Shown here in pieces: positions 23,971 to 31,911 of a DNA stretch of 35,881 bases. Positions within the stretch are counted from its first letter, which is position 1. Each line of letters starts with the position of its first letter. Position numbers and translations under genes: made by a program. The notes beneath the pieces were generated by a model, which saw nothing but the letters and a program-made list of their open reading frames with translations, made no database searches and was not told where the DNA came from. Source of the DNA: an uncultured Planctomycetota bacterium (lineage in GTDB: Bacteria; Planctomycetota; Brocadiia; CAIUPP01); NCBI GenBank assembly GCA_903901045.1, contig CAIUPP010000001.1, positions 1-35,881 on the forward strand, read 5' to 3'.

Positions 23971-24654
23971 CTACTCCTTGAAACGGTACCCGACTCCCCG
24001 CACGGTCTCGATGAAATCTCCGCACGGGGCAATTTTCTTGCGCAGGCTCACGATGTGCACATCCACGGAACGATCCGTCACGGGGGCATCGCCGCGCGCC
24101 GCGTCAATGATCTGTTGCCGCGTGAAGACCCAGCCGGGACGCCGCGCCAGCAAGCGCAGAATCACGAACTCCGTATGCGTCAGTTCGGCCGCCTTGCCGC
24201 GCACCAGCACCTCATGCCGTCCAGGATTGATCACGATGCCGTGAATCGAAACCGTCGCCTCGTCGTCGGGTTGCTCCCCCGAATGACGCCTCAGAACCGC
24301 TTTCACGCGGGCCAGCAGCACGCGCGGGCTGAACGGCTTGGTGACGTAATCATCGGCGCCGAGCTCCAGGCCGGTCACCACGTCGGCCTCCTCGCCGCGC
24401 GCCGTCAACATCATAATCGGCACATGCGCAGTCTTCGCATCCAGCTTGAGCGCCTTGCAGACCTCCAGGCCGTCCATTCCCGGCAACATCAAATCCAGCA
24501 CCGCCAGGTCCGGCGGCTTGGCGCGCGCCAGCTTCAGCGCCTCTTCGCCGCTGACGGCGCGCGTGACCTTGTAGCCGACCTTCGTCAAAGTGTACGCCAC
24601 CAATTCCAGGATGTCCTGCTCATCATCCACGACCAGGATCGTTTCTCGCGCCAC
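23971..24654 (-). CDS. phoB: Response regulator PhoB/PhoP family
   Basis: The 227-residue product has a receiver domain (ILVVDDEQD, phospho-acceptor Asp 54 in LAVLDLMLPGMDG, Lys in VTKPFSP) and an OmpR/PhoB winged helix ending TDRSVDVHIVSLRKKI and VRGVGYRF. With the adjacent phoR and the pst operon it is almost certainly the phosphate-starvation regulator. The start is GTG 24654, preceded by GGAGGG at a spacing of 6. Pho-box-like repeats precede the gene, suggesting self-activation. Confidence 0.9.
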   Translation of the reverse strand: MARETILVVDDEQDILELVAYTLTKVGYKVTRAVSGEEALKLARAKPPDLAVLDLMLPGMDGLEVCKALKLDAKTAHVPIMMLTARGEEADVVTGLELGADDYVTKPFSPRVLLARVKAVLRRHSGEQPDDEATVSIHGIVINPGRHEVLVRGKAAELTHTEFVILRLLARRPGWVFTRQQIIDAARGDAPVTDRSVDVHIVSLRKKIAPCGDFIETVRGVGYRFKE

Positions 24655-24699
24655 GCTATTCCCTCCAACTAAATGCTCCCCTAGCGCGAGTCTAATACC

Positions 24700-24721
24700 T
24701 CCACGTTAACGTTCTGTTAGG
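24700..24721 (-). promoter_or_regulatory. Pho-box-like repeats before phoB
   Basis: Read towards phoB: CCTAACAGAAC (24721-24711) and GTTAACGTGGA (24710-24700), two abutting 11-mers sharing TAAC with the pst repeats. A possible -10 TATTAG (24697-24692) follows very closely, so the spacing differs from pstS. Confidence 0.55.
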
Positions 24722-25049
24722 AAAATGCAAGTTCGGAGCGAAGGAATCCCGCGCGCGGTCTGAACGGGCGCCCTGCCGTCACCGTGGAACATGCCGAAAT
24801 CAACTGCCCGGGGGCTTGACTCGATGGCCCTCAGTGCGTAAAATTACCGACGCTCGCCAGCCCAACAATAGCTTTTGCCCACATACATGACTCTTGGCGT
24901 CCAGGAACGAACCTATCGGCCTGCGAGGCGGAGTGGATTCCCTGATAAAGGTTGTACCGTTGTCGCCGCAGTATCTGGAGGCGCTGCAAAGTCGGCCTCG
25001 TTGACTGCGGCAGCCGTTTTCGAGGGTCCTATCGCGAAGGAGCACGGAT
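24722..25049. other. Intergenic region with the collagen-like gene promoter
   Basis: About 330 bases between divergent genes. Apart from the promoter listed separately and an AAGGAG site just before the collagen-like gene, no gene or structure is supported. The leader of about 200 bases is long. Confidence 0.4.
24816..24844 (+). promoter_or_regulatory. Promoter of the collagen-like gene
   Basis: TTGACT (24816-24821), 17-base spacer, TAAAAT (24839-24844). Start expected near 24851, leaving a leader of about 200 bases. Confidence 0.6.
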
Positions 25050-26834
25050 ATGGCGCATAAAAGGACGCATGCCTTTTGGGCTGCGGTTGCGGCGGTGCTG
25101 TTTGTCGTCATGTGTGCGATGCCCTGGGCTTTTGCCGAAGTGCCCGTGAGCAGCGCGTTCTTCTATACCGGCATCATACCAAGCTCCAACTTCGCGAGCG
25201 GGCAATATGACATGCAGTTCAGCTTGTGGGATTCGGCCACGGGCGGAACCAAGCTCGGCTCGACCGTATCGGTGAGCAATGTGACCGTCGACGACGGCCT
25301 GATGTTCGGGGTGACTTTGGACTTTGGCGTCTCCCCGTTCGTCGGCAAAGCGCGCTGGCTTGACATCAGCGCCAGCCGGCGCGGCCGGCTCAGCGGCGAC
25401 AGGAACAACTGCGGCGGCGGGGTGATCTCCATTGGCCCGCGCCAGCCGATTCTCGCGGTCCCCTACGCACTGTATGCTCTTAGCGGCCCCTTGGGAGCCT
25501 CAGGTCCCGTCGGCGACAAGGGTGCGACTGGCGCTACGGGCGCAACCGGCGCTACAGGAGCAACCGGCGCTACGGGTGCGACTGGCGATAAAGGCGCGAC
25601 TGGTGACGCTGGCGCCAGGGGTGCGACTGGCGCAACCGGCGCTGCGGGAGCTACCGGCGTTTCAGGCGCGACTGGCGCTGCGGGTGCTACAGGTGCTGCC
25701 GGCCCTGCGGGCGCTACCGGCGCTACCGGTGCGACTGGCGATAAAGGCGTGACTGGCGACGCTGGCGCCAGGGGTGCGACTGGCGCAACCGGCGCTGCGG
25801 GAGCTACTGGTGCTACCGGTCCTGCGGGAGCAACCGGCGTTACAGGTGCAACTGGCGCTACAGGTCTTGCGGGAGCTACCGGCGCGACCGGCGCAACGGG
25901 CGCTGCGGGTGCTACTGGTGCTACCGGTCCTGCGGGAGCTACCGGCGCTGCGGGTGCTACCGGCGCTGCGGGAGCTACCGGCGCAACGGGCGTTGCGGGT
26001 GCTACCGGTGCTACGGGTGCGACCGGCGCTGCGGGTGCAACCGGCGCTACAGGTGCGACCGGCGATAAAGGCGTGTCTGGCGACGCTGGCGCTAAGGGTC
26101 CGACTGGTGCAACGGGCGCAACAGGTGCTGCGGGTGCTACCGGCGTTACAGGTGCAACCGGCGCTACCGGCCTTGCGGGAGCTACCGGCGCTGTGGGTGC
26201 AACCGGCGCCACCGGCCTTGCGGGCGCAGCCGGTGCGACCGGCCCTACGGGAGCAACTGGTCCTACCGGTGCGACCGGCGATAGAGGCCCGGTCGGCGAC
26301 AAGGGTCCCACTGGCAACCAGGGTCTTGCGGGTCCGGAAGGCTCCCAAGGTCCTGCGGGCATTCCGGGCGACAAGGGACCCAACGGCGACAAGGGGTTAC
26401 TCGGTGATCAAGGCCCGGCGGGTCCGGCCGGCCCGATCAGCGCGACCAACGTGGGTAATGAGACCCTCGGAACAACGACTTCCACTATCTACACCGCCAC
26501 GCTCACCGGCGGCGGCACAGGCCCTTCCGTGACGGTCACAACCGGCGCGCGAGCGCTCGTTATTCTGACGGCCTATGTCGAGTCCACGACCGGCGGCATC
26601 GCATATATGGGCTTCGCGGTGTCGGGGGCCACGACCATCGCCGCCGGCGATACCACTGCACTTCGCCGCACGATGGGCACGAGCACCAGCACAGGCGGTG
26701 TTCAAGACAGCGCGATCTTTGTTGTCTCGTCGCTCAACGCCGGATCCAACACCTTCACGCTGCAATACAAGACCAACGGCGACCACACGGCGACGTTCGC
26801 CAACAGAAGCATTATCGTAATTCCGCTGAATTAG
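25050..26834 (+). CDS. Secreted collagen-like Gly-X-Y repeat protein
   Basis: The 594-residue product has a signal peptide ([21 protein letters not shown]) and an N-terminal domain of about 110 residues (FFYTGII...[49 protein letters not shown]), a module common in secreted planctomycete-like proteins. About 105 Gly-X-Y triplets follow (residues 146-461), mostly G-A-T and G-A-A with some G-D-K. The last 130 residues are rich in Thr/Gly beta strands ([37 protein letters not shown]), resembling a C1q/TNF-like or fibre-tip head that could set the trimer. It is probably a surface or extracellular fibre. ATG 25050 follows AAGGAG. Threonine in the Y position may be glycosylated, as in known Gly-X-Thr proteins of Bacillus; this is an analogy. 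Confidence 0.85.
   Translation: MAHKRTHAFWAAVAAVLFVVMCAMPWAFAEVPVSSAFFYTGIIPSSNFASGQYDMQFSLWDSATGGTKLGSTVSVSNVTVDDGLMFGVTLDFGVSPFVGKARWLDISASRRGRLSGDRNNCGGGVISIGPRQPILAVPYALYALSGPLGASGPVGDKGATGATGATGATGATGATGATGDKGATGDAGARGATGATGAAGATGVSGATGAAGATGAAGPAGATGATGATGDKGVTGDAGARGATGATGAAGATGATGPAGATGVTGATGATGLAGATGATGATGAAGATGATGPAGATGAAGATGAAGATGATGVAGATGATGATGAAGATGATGATGDKGVSGDAGAKGPTGATGATGAAGATGVTGATGATGLAGATGAVGATGATGLAGAAGATGPTGATGPTGATGDRGPVGDKGPTGNQGLAGPEGSQGPAGIPGDKGPNGDKGLLGDQGPAGPAGPISATNVGNETLGTTTSTIYTATLTGGGTGPSVTVTTGARALVILTAYVESTTGGIAYMGFAVSGATTIAAGDTTALRRTMGTSTSTGGVQDSAIFVVSSLNAGSNTFTLQYKTNGDHTATFANRSIIVIPLN
25485..26435 (+). repeat. 9-bp-periodic coding repeat (Gly-X-Y)
   Basis: The collagen-like part is a 9-bp-periodic array with longer near-identical blocks. 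For example, the block containing [20 protein letters not shown] at about 25586-25650 recurs at about 25736-25800 ([12 protein letters not shown]) and again near 26064. Such arrays change length by slippage or recombination and are easily misassembled. Confidence 0.8.
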
Positions 26835-26869
26835 TCGACGGTTCAAGACGTTGTTGCGAGAGACGGAAT

Positions 26870-26905
26870 AAGACGGGAAGCCCTCGGGCTTCCCGTCTTG
26901 CTTTT
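26870..26905 (+). terminator. Terminator of the collagen-like gene
   Basis: AAGACGGGAAGCCC (26870-26883) pairs perfectly with GGGCTTCCCGTCTT (26886-26899) over a 2-base gap, followed by GCTTTT. A very strong stem 35 bases after the stop codon. Confidence 0.85.
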
Positions 26906-26971
26906 GAGGAGAGTGCGCCGCCCGCCCTGTCGCCGGGAATCATCCGCCCTCTGCGGCGCCTTCGGAAATGA

Positions 26972-27005
26972 AGAAGCCGCGCATTCCGTGGAATGCGCGG
27001 CTTCT
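26972..27005 (-). terminator. Terminator of the convergent secreted-protein gene
   Basis: AGAAGCCGCGCATTCC (26972-26987) pairs perfectly over 16 bases with GGAATGCGCGGCTTCT (26990-27005). On the reverse strand it follows the stop at 27082 and leads into TTCATTT. Confidence 0.8.
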
Positions 27006-27081
27006 CTGTCAGACAGGCCATACTTGCCGTCATACTTCGTGCGGCATTGAGCCTTCACGATCCGGAAAACGCTGCGCGCGC

Positions 27082-28227
27082 TCAGGGTGCCGGGTGCCTC
27101 GCCGCCTTCCGGGCGAACTTCCAGGCCAGTCGAAACTCAAGAACGGCGTCGCAACAGGCGCCTGCGTTGTGCGCCGCAACGCCACTGGTGTAGTGCTGCT
27201 GAGCCATGGGGATCATCGACTTCGCCTGGCCGCCACTTCCGCCCGCTTCCTGAATTGCCGTCAGCGCCAAGGCATCATCGGCGTTGACCAGGTCATTCTC
27301 GGCCCCCTGCAGAATGCCGGCGATATCCGACTCAGGAGGCAGGGACTTGAGTACTTGGACAAGATGTTCGATAGCCTCACGTTCTCTGGAGAAGACCCAC
27401 TCCCCTGAGTCGGTCAGGTGATTGTCGTCCACCCAGCGTTTGTCCACGAGGCTGTCTCGGACGGCCCTGATAGCCTGGGAGATGCGGTTGTCGGTCCACC
27501 TGCCTTCGTGGAAAAAGGCCGTCGTCAGGTTCAGCACGACTTGCCGCTTGAGTTCACGGGGCGTGAGGGTCTGTGGCGGAGCGGCGCCGAACCCGTCGAG
27601 GTAGACATAGCCGCCGTGACCGCCCTGGGCGCAATCGGAGGCAAGGAGCGTCAGCGTCAGAGTATGTCCCACGGCCCCCGCCGCCTCAATGTCGAGATCC
27701 ACCACCTGCCAGCCCGAGTACTTCCAATCGTTCACCATTTGGAAGATTTCCGGCGTGGTGTCCGAGGCGATCAGAATGCTGTACAGGTCAACGTCCGCCG
27801 TATCATCGTGCAAGCTGATAAGAAAGTGTGGTTCCTCATCGTGCACGTGACCGGGTTCCTGAAGGACCGCCGACCAGGCGAAATACATGTGCGGTCTGGT
27901 CCAGACGGTGGCTTGTGAGATCGTAGAGAAATGGTTGCCTCCGCCGTAATCGTTGACCCTTGCGGCATAGTTCCCGCTGTAAACCATCGGCACGTTGACG
28001 CTCATCTCGGCAAGAAGGGGGTCATTTCCCACCCCGACAATGGCGGACGTGCCCGGGTCGCCCGAGTAGGTGTAGGTTCCGATGGAACCGTACCAGTATC
28101 CCCCGTCCTGCGTCCAGCCGCCGAAGGTGCCATCCTCAAAGCCGCCGTTGATGAAATCGGCGCCGGCCGCCGTGGCGGCCAGGCAGGCCACCAAACACAG
28201 CACTCCCATCCGCGATACCGTTCTCAT
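27082..28227 (-). CDS. Secreted protein with jelly-roll-like N-terminal domain, function unknown
   Basis: The 381-residue product has a signal peptide (MGVLCLVACLAATAAGA) and then DFINGGFEDGTFGGWTQDG, the usual beginning of extracellular beta-sandwich (carbohydrate-binding or PEP-CTERM-type) domains in N-G-G-F-E-x-G-x-F-x-G-W form. The domain continues to about residue 225 (GYVYLDGFGA). The rest is helical, with RWTDNRISQAIRAVRDSLVD and a last helix AVLEFRLAWKFARKAARH, like helical tails of secreted planctomycete proteins. No PEP-CTERM anchor is visible. ATG 28227 follows AGGGAG at a spacing of 7; the frame runs open to 28332, inside the promoter region, and is not used. Function not known. 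Confidence 0.7.
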   Translation of the reverse strand: MRTVSRMGVLCLVACLAATAAGADFINGGFEDGTFGGWTQDGGYWYGSIGTYTYSGDPGTSAIVGVGNDPLLAEMSVNVPMVYSGNYAARVNDYGGGNHFSTISQATVWTRPHMYFAWSAVLQEPGHVHDEEPHFLISLHDDTADVDLYSILIASDTTPEIFQMVNDWKYSGWQVVDLDIEAAGAVGHTLTLTLLASDCAQGGHGGYVYLDGFGAAPPQTLTPRELKRQVVLNLTTAFFHEGRWTDNRISQAIRAVRDSLVDKRWVDDNHLTDSGEWVFSREREAIEHLVQVLKSLPPESDIAGILQGAENDLVNADDALALTAIQEAGGSGGQAKSMIPMAQQHYTSGVAAHNAGACCDAVLEFRLAWKFARKAARHPAP

Positions 28228-28310
28228 TAGCCGCTCCCTTTTGGAGATGATGACCCGCAGGTCATGCGCCGACGCCGCCCCATAGCAGAGATTTTCAGGA
28301 TGTCCGGCGG

Positions 28311-28327
28311 TTCGCGATCGTCGCGAA
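28311..28327. promoter_or_regulatory. Palindromic operator candidate
   Basis: TTCGCGATCGTCGCGAA is a perfect 7-bp inverted repeat with a 3-base centre. It lies just after the expected transcription start (about 28334) of the secreted-protein gene, a typical repressor site. Confidence 0.5.
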
Positions 28328-28340
28328 TTCAACGGACAGT

Positions 28341-28368
28341 ATTATACTTCCTCCAGACTCATAATCAA
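28341..28368 (-). promoter_or_regulatory. Promoter of the secreted-protein gene
   Basis: On the reverse strand: TTGATT (28368-28363), 16-base spacer, perfect TATAAT (28346-28341). The leader to ATG 28227 would be about 107 bases. Confidence 0.65.
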
Positions 28369-28403
28369 GACAAACTCATTCAGCGGCCTTGCAGCCCCAC
28401 TGT

Positions 28404-28432
28404 TTGTGCAAAGCGCAGTGCGCGTGTATCAT
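28404..28432 (+). promoter_or_regulatory. Promoter of the MFS transporter gene
   Basis: TTGTGC (28404-28409), 17-base spacer, TATCAT (28427-28432). Start expected near 28439. Confidence 0.45.
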
Positions 28433-28481
28433 TGACGGTTCAAAGCTCACAAGCCGCGCGATGCGTTGAAATGACAGGTTG

Positions 28482-29882
28482 ATGCCAGGCATGACGACCG
28501 AAAACGAACTCAAAGCCGCGGAAAGCAGCTTCGACGCCCTGCAGAAGTATATCCGCGATTATTTCGCGCAACGCCAGATCGACCCGAACCAGCTCCCGGA
28601 CATCATGGTCAAGCACATCTACACGGGGGCGATGGGCAACGTCTGGGGCACGATCATCACCGGCCCCTTTCTCGTCTTCTTCGGCAATTACATCGGCATG
28701 ACCCCCTTCGAATGGGGCGTCATGGGCGCCATCGGCACGTGGGTGCTGCTGACGGAACTGGTCGCGGCGGCCATCACCCAGCGCATGGGCCACCGTAAGT
28801 TTCTCTGGTTCGTTTGCGCCCTCGCCGACCGCGGCTTGCGCTTCGTCGGAATACTGCTCGCCCTTCTGCTTTGGCATCTTGGCTGGACGCACGCGGGGCT
28901 TGTCCTGATCCTGGCGATCAGCGTCGCCACCTGCCTGGGCGCCATGGCCAACCCCCCGTGGCTTTCCTGGCTGGCCGACATTATTCCCGAGAAGCAGCAG
29001 GGCACGTTCTGGGGCCGGCGGCTGATGTGGATTTCGCTGGCGGTGGTGGCCACGCTGATCCCCGCCGCCATCTTCATCGACAAAGCGCCGGAGCCATGGA
29101 AGATCCGCGCCACCCTGCTCGTCTTTCTGGTCGGCACCCTCATCGGCCTGAGCGACATCGTCATTCACGGAACCATCCCCGAACCGGCCATCGCCACCCC
29201 CAAGGAACGGGACTTTTTCAAACAACTGATGGAAGCGCTGCGCGACAAGGGGTTCCGCCCATGGCTGACGTTCGTCTTCTGCTGGCAATTCTCGCTGATG
29301 CTGGGCGCCACGCTGCTCCTGATCTACATCATGGATGACCTCGGCATGAGCCGCAACATGCTCGGGGTCACCATCGCCACCACGGTGGCCTATCTGTGCG
29401 GCAGCATTCTCTCCGCGAAGCACTCCGGCGCGCTGGTGGACCGATGGGGCGCCAAGCGCGTCATGTTCTGGGGATATCTGTTCTGGGCGCTGCTTCCCAT
29501 TTCCTGGCTGTTCCTGACGCCCACGAACGTCGGCTGGATCATCGGGGGCGTCAACGTGGTGGCGGGCGTCTTCCTGACGGGCGGCACCAACGCTTCGCTG
29601 AAGATACAGACTCGCTTCCCCCCGGACGATCGACGGCTCATGTACATCGCCGTCTCCAACTCCACCAACTACATCGCTTCCGGGCTGGCCGCGCTGACGG
29701 CGGGGTTCATTGTGAAGTGGCTCGAAGGCTGGCACTGGAGCATCGGGGAACACTCCTTCGGACGGTACGACTGCATCGGCGTCCTTTCCCTCGTCTTGCG
29801 CGTGGCCACGGTGCTCTTCCTCCTCCGCAGCATCCGCGAATCCTCGGATCAAGCATCAGACCGCACGTCACTGCTTCGGTGA
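28482..29882 (+). CDS. MFS transporter
   Basis: The product has 466 residues and about twelve hydrophobic helices in two halves, the major facilitator layout. The loop signature between helices 2 and 3 is recognisable as TQRMGHRKFLW, and SGALVDRWGAKRVMFWG is its second copy. A soluble N-terminal stretch of about 40 residues (KAAESSFDALQKYIRDYF) comes before the first helix. The substrate cannot be told; relatives of this type often stand near sugar-use genes, but none is adjacent. ATG 28482 is used; ATG 28491 is an equally possible start, and neither has a strong ribosome binding site. Confidence 0.8.
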   Translation: MPGMTTENELKAAESSFDALQKYIRDYFAQRQIDPNQLPDIMVKHIYTGAMGNVWGTIITGPFLVFFGNYIGMTPFEWGVMGAIGTWVLLTELVAAAITQRMGHRKFLWFVCALADRGLRFVGILLALLLWHLGWTHAGLVLILAISVATCLGAMANPPWLSWLADIIPEKQQGTFWGRRLMWISLAVVATLIPAAIFIDKAPEPWKIRATLLVFLVGTLIGLSDIVIHGTIPEPAIATPKERDFFKQLMEALRDKGFRPWLTFVFCWQFSLMLGATLLLIYIMDDLGMSRNMLGVTIATTVAYLCGSILSAKHSGALVDRWGAKRVMFWGYLFWALLPISWLFLTPTNVGWIIGGVNVVAGVFLTGGTNASLKIQTRFPPDDRRLMYIAVSNSTNYIASGLAALTAGFIVKWLEGWHWSIGEHSFGRYDCIGVLSLVLRVATVLFLLRSIRESSDQASDRTSLLR

Positions 29883-29899
29883 ACCTCTCCCTTTCTTTC

Positions 29900-29915
29900 C
29901 CGCGCGCGGTTTTTT
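29900..29915 (+). terminator. Terminator after the MFS gene
   Basis: The palindrome CCGCGCGCGG (29900-29909) is followed directly by six T. The stem is short but very GC-rich. Confidence 0.55.
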
Positions 29916-29917
29916 GC

Positions 29918-29945
29918 TTGCCTCGTCTCCCAGCGCGGGTAGAAT
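29918..29945 (+). promoter_or_regulatory. Promoter of the polyprenyl synthase gene
   Basis: TTGCCT (29918-29923), 16-base spacer, TAGAAT (29940-29945), directly after the terminator of the MFS gene. Confidence 0.5.
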
Positions 29946-29996
29946 AAAATTGTCGAGACACGCAGCGCTGCGCGCCCGCTTGCCGGGGGAGGATGA

Positions 29997-31103
29997 ATGT
30001 TCGACAAGGCATTTCAACCGGTTGCCTGCGAGTTGAAGGAGGCGAAGAGAATTCTTCGCTCCGCTCAGCAGTTTGACGGATGGGCGGCTTCTGCGGCATT
30101 CGACGGGCCGTTCGATTCCGCCGCCGGGGAGTCGCGGAACGGTCCGCCGGTCTTCCAGGAGATGGCGGCGGAGATCGCCGGCCGGCCGGGCAAGTGGATG
30201 AGGCCGGGGCTCTATCTCCTGGCTGCGCGCGCGGCGCGGGAGGGGGCTCTGCCGCGGCAACACCTCTTGATCGCAGCCGCGCTGGAGATGATCCAGAACG
30301 CCTCGCTGCTGCATGATGACGTGCTGGACGAGGCGGCGCTGAGGCGTCATCGGCCGACGGCGAACGCGCGATGGGGTAACCGGGCGGCCGTCCTCTTCGG
30401 CGATTACCTGATCGCGACGGCATTCCAGTTGGTGGCGGAAGCGGAGATGCCCGCCGCCCACCCCTGTCTGGCCAACATCCTTTCCTCCCTGTGCACGGGA
30501 GAAATCCTGCAGGGTGCGCTCGGGGAACATCCCGCGCGGATCACCCCGCGGGAGGCCGTGGGCGTGGCAACGCGCAAGACGGCCTCCTTCGTGGCCGAAG
30601 TGTGCGGACTTGGATTTGCCGCGGGCGGGGGTTCAGCCGCGGCGAGCGAAGCGTTGCGTTCATACGGGCTGCATCTCGGCCTGGCCTACCAGATCCTGGA
30701 TGACGTCGTGGACATCGTGGGGAATGAGGAGGAAGAGGGCAAGACGCTGCGCACGGACCTCCTGCTGGGCCGGCCGACGCTGGCGCTCGCCTACCTGATG
30801 CAATTGGCGCCGGAGGAGGCGCAGCGCCTGCTTCCGCCGGACAACGGCTCCACGGTGGAGGAGTTGGCGGCGCTCATGGTGCGGTCGGGAGCGGTCACGC
30901 GAGCGATGGCCGATGCCGAAATCCATCTTGCCGGCGCGGGAGGCGCGCTGGCCGAGGCTGCTGCGCTCGCCCCGCGCAATCTCAATGGCCTGGGCGGTTC
31001 CTTCAACGCATTGCTGGCCGCGCTCGCGGCGCGGCACAGCGCCCTCGCGGCCATTGCCTCTCCGGATGCCGAACGAGTCCAGGTGACGCTGGCGGAGTTC
31101 TAG
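29997..31103 (+). CDS. Polyprenyl diphosphate synthase (trans-isoprenyl synthase)
   Basis: The 368-residue, all-helical product condenses isopentenyl diphosphate with allylic diphosphates. The first aspartate-rich motif is LLHDDVLDEAALRRHRPTAN (DDVLD 107-111) and the second YQILDDVVDIVG (DDVVD 235-239). GKWMRPGLYLLAA takes the place of the common GGKRLRP segment and GKTLRTDLLLGRPT that of GKxxxTDL. The residues before the first motif (A-S-L-L) are small, which favours long chains such as octaprenyl or solanesyl for quinones; this is an inference. ATG 29997 follows GGAGG at a spacing of about 5. No other isoprenoid gene is nearby. Confidence 0.88.
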   Translation: MFDKAFQPVACELKEAKRILRSAQQFDGWAASAAFDGPFDSAAGESRNGPPVFQEMAAEIAGRPGKWMRPGLYLLAARAAREGALPRQHLLIAAALEMIQNASLLHDDVLDEAALRRHRPTANARWGNRAAVLFGDYLIATAFQLVAEAEMPAAHPCLANILSSLCTGEILQGALGEHPARITPREAVGVATRKTASFVAEVCGLGFAAGGGSAAASEALRSYGLHLGLAYQILDDVVDIVGNEEEEGKTLRTDLLLGRPTLALAYLMQLAPEEAQRLLPPDNGSTVEELAALMVRSGAVTRAMADAEIHLAGAGGALAEAAALAPRNLNGLGGSFNALLAALAARHSALAAIASPDAERVQVTLAEF

Positions 31104-31295
31104 GCGGAACAGCGCAACGCCGGGGGTCTCAAGGAGTCCAATCGAGAGCGGACAGGTCGCCCCTCCCCCGCCCCGACTACAACCGCCTGACGCGCAGGTA
31201 GCGCGCAAGCTGAGGCAGAGAGATTACGGCGCCGTGACAGCCATCCCGCCTCCCCCCTGCCGACCGTACGACTTCTGCGCCGGCCCCCTTCTCGC

Positions 31296-31344
31296 TTGAC
31301 GAGCGGCGGCGTCCGGGAATATACTTGCATAAGCTAAGCATTAG
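31296..31344 (+). promoter_or_regulatory. Promoter and operator of the marR-efflux operon
   Basis: TTGACG (31296-31301), 18-base spacer, TATACT (31320-31325). Overlapping the start site is the imperfect palindrome TGCATAAGCTAAGCA (31326-31340), a typical place and type for a MarR operator. Confidence 0.5.
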
Positions 31345-31355
31345 AAAGGACAACC

Positions 31356-31844
31356 ATGTTCCCTTCGTCCGAGGAATGCGCCAGCCGAGTCCTGGAGGTC
31401 GTGCCGCTCGTGATCCGCGCGATCCGGGCGGAGATGCGCCGGCATCGCACGCCGGATATCTCCGTCTCTCAGTTCCGCACGCTGGCCTTCATCAATCAGT
31501 ACCCGGGGGCGTCGCTTTCGGAGGTTGCCGAGTTCATCGGCCTCACGCTGCCCTCGATGTCCAGAATGGTGGAGGGGCTCGTGGCGCGCGACCTGGTCAG
31601 GCGCGAGACGCACCCGCGCGACCGCCGCCGCCTGACGCTGTCGCTCACGCAGCAGGGACTTGCGATGCTGAAGACGGCGCGCGCGGCCACCCAGCGTTTT
31701 CTGGCGGAACGCCTGGCAGCGTCGAGCGCGTCGGAGCGCGCCGTGGTGGCGCAGGCGATGCTCCTCCTGAAGCCGCTCTTCGCGTGCGACAATGGGGAGC
31801 CGGCGCGCCCCTCTCCGGCCGGGACAAGGCGCGTGAGGCCGTGA
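31356..31844 (+). CDS. MarR-family transcriptional regulator
   Basis: The 162-residue product has the MarR winged helix: ISVSQFRTLAFINQYPGASL, recognition helix FIGLTLPSMSRMVEGLVARD and wing VRRETHPRDRRRLTLSLT with the family's D-x-R motif. It is first in an operon with EmrA-like and EmrB-like genes and probably represses it until a toxic compound binds. ATG 31356 follows AAAGGA at a spacing of about 6. The C-terminal 20 residues are proline- and arginine-rich and probably disordered. Confidence 0.9.
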   Translation: MFPSSEECASRVLEVVPLVIRAIRAEMRRHRTPDISVSQFRTLAFINQYPGASLSEVAEFIGLTLPSMSRMVEGLVARDLVRRETHPRDRRRLTLSLTQQGLAMLKTARAATQRFLAERLAASSASERAVVAQAMLLLKPLFACDNGEPARPSPAGTRRVRP

Positions 31845-31911
31845 TTCGACTTTTTCACAAGAGCGTTGCGCGTCGCAACGCCGGCAAGAAGCGAGGCAAC
31901 GTCGAGCAGCC

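Noticed and set aside
25463-26392. Long reverse-strand open frame of Pro-Val-Ala-Pro repeats
   Set aside because: It is the antisense of the Gly-Ala-Thr codons of the collagen-like gene, which by chance gives no stops. It has no ribosome binding site or promoter.
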